Positions 32,519 through 33,513 of a stretch of DNA of 33,513 nucleotides are shown here, one piece after another. The notes under the pieces are model-generated. The model saw only the letters and a program-made list of their open reading frames with translations, searched no databases and was not told the DNA's origin. Source of the DNA: Pseudomonadota bacterium (lineage in GTDB: Bacteria; Pseudomonadota; Gammaproteobacteria; Pseudomonadales; Azotimanducaceae); NCBI GenBank assembly GCA_027624035.1, contig JAQBUI010000049.1:1-33513 (forward strand), read 5' to 3'. The number at the start of each line of letters is the position of its first letter. The stretch's first letter is position 1. The position numbers and the translations under genes are program-made.

Positions 32519-33064
32519 ATGCTGAACCGATCGCAGCTGGATACGTTCCTGTCCGGGGTTGAGCGAGCCGCGTTTCGGATGGCAGATATTGCGACTCGGA
32601 ACCCCGATGATGCCCTGGACATTGTGCAGGATGCGATGATGAAGCTGGTCGAGAAATATGCTGACAAACCCGCCGAAGAGTGGCGGCCGCTGTTTTTCTC
32701 TATTTTACAGTCGCGGATCACGGACTATCATCGTCGTCACAGCAGGACGCGACGAATCTTTTCCTGGTTCGGCAAGGAAGAGGAGGATGAGCCGATGCCC
32801 GAGGTGGTCGAGCCGGTCGGCCCGGCGGAACTGCTTGCGCAAAGGCTGACTCTGGAGAGTCTGATCGAGGGCCTTGACGCGTTGCCCCCAAGGCAGCAGC
32901 AGGTATTTCTGCTGCGTACCTGGGAGGGCTTCAGCGTTGCGGAAACGGCAAAGATCATGAAGTGCGGGGAGGGCTCCGTGAAGACCCATCTGTCCCGAGC
33001 AACGGCAGCACTGAAGCGGGCAGTATTGGAACAAGGCGAGGAGGACAGCAATGACGCACACTGA
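32519..33064 (+). CDS. ECF-type RNA polymerase sigma factor
   Basis: A 181-residue sigma-70 family factor. Region 2 lies at about 10-80 (NPDDALDIVQDAMMKLVEKYADK, then LFFSILQSRITDYHRR) and region 4 at about 118-170 (LDALPPRQQQVFLLRTWEGFSVAETAKIM, SVKTHLSRATAALKR, the -35-recognising helix-turn-helix). A charged linker with EEEDE joins them. It overlaps the next gene by 14 bases. The order sigma factor, DUF3619 protein, third small gene recalls the Pseudomonas SbrI/SbrR region, which controls motility and biofilm, but orthology is not proven. A TATGAT -10 lies about 20 bases before the ATG. Confidence 0.92.
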   Translation: MLNRSQLDTFLSGVERAAFRMADIATRNPDDALDIVQDAMMKLVEKYADKPAEEWRPLFFSILQSRITDYHRRHSRTRRIFSWFGKEEEDEPMPEVVEPVGPAELLAQRLTLESLIEGLDALPPRQQQVFLLRTWEGFSVAETAKIMKCGEGSVKTHLSRATAALKRAVLEQGEEDSNDAH

Positions 33065-33434
33065 ATTGCCGGGAAACGCCGACTCTGATGAGGCGATGGA
33101 CGTGTTTGCGGCCCGGGCACGCACCTTGTTGACCGAGAGCGCCGACCACCTCGATGGTGACACCCTGTCACGACTTCACCGGGCGAGGTCAGCGGCTCTG
33201 GATTCGGCAGAGGGCCGGCGCCGAATGCCCTGGCACTATGCTTTTGTGCCGGCGGGTCTGGCGGCTGCGCTCGTTGTCGGTGTCGCCAATTACCAGCCAC
33301 CTGCGACCTTGCCGGGTGCCTATGATGAGGCCATGGGGCAGGCGGTCGTAGAAGAGCTTGATCTGCTCCAGAATATGGAGTTCATGGCCTGGCTGGCATT
33401 GCAGGAAGAGGGAGCCGATGGGTCGAGTTCGTAA
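33051..33434 (+). CDS. DUF3619 protein, probable anti-sigma factor
   Basis: A 127-residue protein with a cytoplasmic N-terminal half (VFAARARTLLTESADHLDGDTLSRLHRARSAAL), one membrane helix at about 64-81 (HYAFVPAGLAAALVVGVA) and a short acidic outer part with EELDLLQNMEFMAWLALQEE. This layout and its position behind the ECF sigma gene suggest it holds the sigma factor at the membrane. It starts inside the sigma gene (14-base overlap) and ends inside the next gene (17-base overlap), so all three are translationally linked. DUF3619 assignment rests on the pattern and the context. Confidence 0.78.
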   Translation: MTHTELPGNADSDEAMDVFAARARTLLTESADHLDGDTLSRLHRARSAALDSAEGRRRMPWHYAFVPAGLAAALVVGVANYQPPATLPGAYDEAMGQAVVEELDLLQNMEFMAWLALQEEGADGSSS

Positions 33435-33513
33435 CACCGGCGCCCGCGGGCCCCGATTCCTGTTGCAGTTCGTCCTGGGATTGCTTGGGGTGCTGGCGCC
33501 AATGTTGCCATTG
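33418..33513 (+). CDS. Start of a third gene in the sigma operon, possibly DUF3106 (partial)
   Basis: Thirty-two codons are visible before the window ends. The ATG has GAGGGAG three bases upstream, a strong ribosome site. The peptide has Arg residues and then a hydrophobic stretch (FLLQFVLGLLGVLAPMLPL), which looks like a signal peptide or anchor. In Pseudomonas a DUF3106 envelope protein occupies this place, so that is the guess; the sequence in view is too short to confirm it. Confidence 0.6.
   Translation, partial: MGRVRNTGARGPRFLLQFVLGLLGVLAPMLPL

Overview
The window is a compact, GC-rich (about 60% by eye) chromosomal segment of a gammaproteobacterium. Pointers are a PilS-type sensor with its membrane domain, a class II ribonucleotide reductase split into NrdJa and NrdJb as in Pseudomonas, an Ndh-SelD fusion, a LemA/TPM operon, an ECF sigma/DUF3619 pair, and an E. 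coli-like tRNA-Sec. The many acyl-CoA and esterase genes and the DUF222-HNH gene resemble marine Pseudomonadales/Halieaceae-type genomes, but genus is not decidable from the sequence. No gene-free stretch exceeds about 300 bp. No integrase, transposase, CRISPR array or prophage gene was found.

Layout. 1-640 (-): 5' part of pilS, cut off after its sixth membrane segment. 809-2657 (+): acyl-CoA dehydrogenase and an exported GyrI-like protein. 2662-6600 (-): nrdJa-nrdJb-thyA, a deoxynucleotide operon with two NrdR-type boxes over its promoter. 6663-8988: PilZ protein (-), omega-amino acid:pyruvate aminotransferase (+), PNPOx-like protein (-). 9025-10579 (-): a spermidine-synthase-like transporter/enzyme system split into two genes. 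10756-14479 (+): a heterodimeric ABC exporter. 14465-15376 (-): DUF1853. 15435-18516 (+): HSL-type esterase and Ndh-SelD. 18507-20891 (-): two-domain CoA-transferase. 21078-22600 (+): glycine-zipper lipoprotein behind four 14-bp repeats, then an ankyrin protein. 22597-23445 (-): M50-like metallopeptidase. 23641-24894 (+): coiled-coil/J-domain protein. 25079-27106 (+): DUF222-HNH nuclease with a consensus LexA box and an internal 120-bp repeat array. 27147-27240 (+): selC. 27368-30313 (+): carboxylesterase, lactonase-like metallohydrolase, AhpD-like protein. 30403-30479 (+): tRNA-Arg(CCG). 30522-32443 (+): lemA and two TPM-domain genes. 32519-33513 (+): ECF sigma factor, DUF3619 partner and the start of a third gene.

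How the parts fit. SelD makes selenophosphate and selC carries selenocysteine, so the host very probably makes selenoproteins; both lie within 11 kb. NrdJ and ThyA supply dNTPs together under a probable NrdR switch. The HNH gene is the most unusual locus: its SOS box predicts induction by DNA damage, and its coding repeats each carry a near-perfect DNA palindrome that encodes VPAE(T/S). Convergent genes overlap at their 3' ends at three places, showing a tightly packed chromosome.
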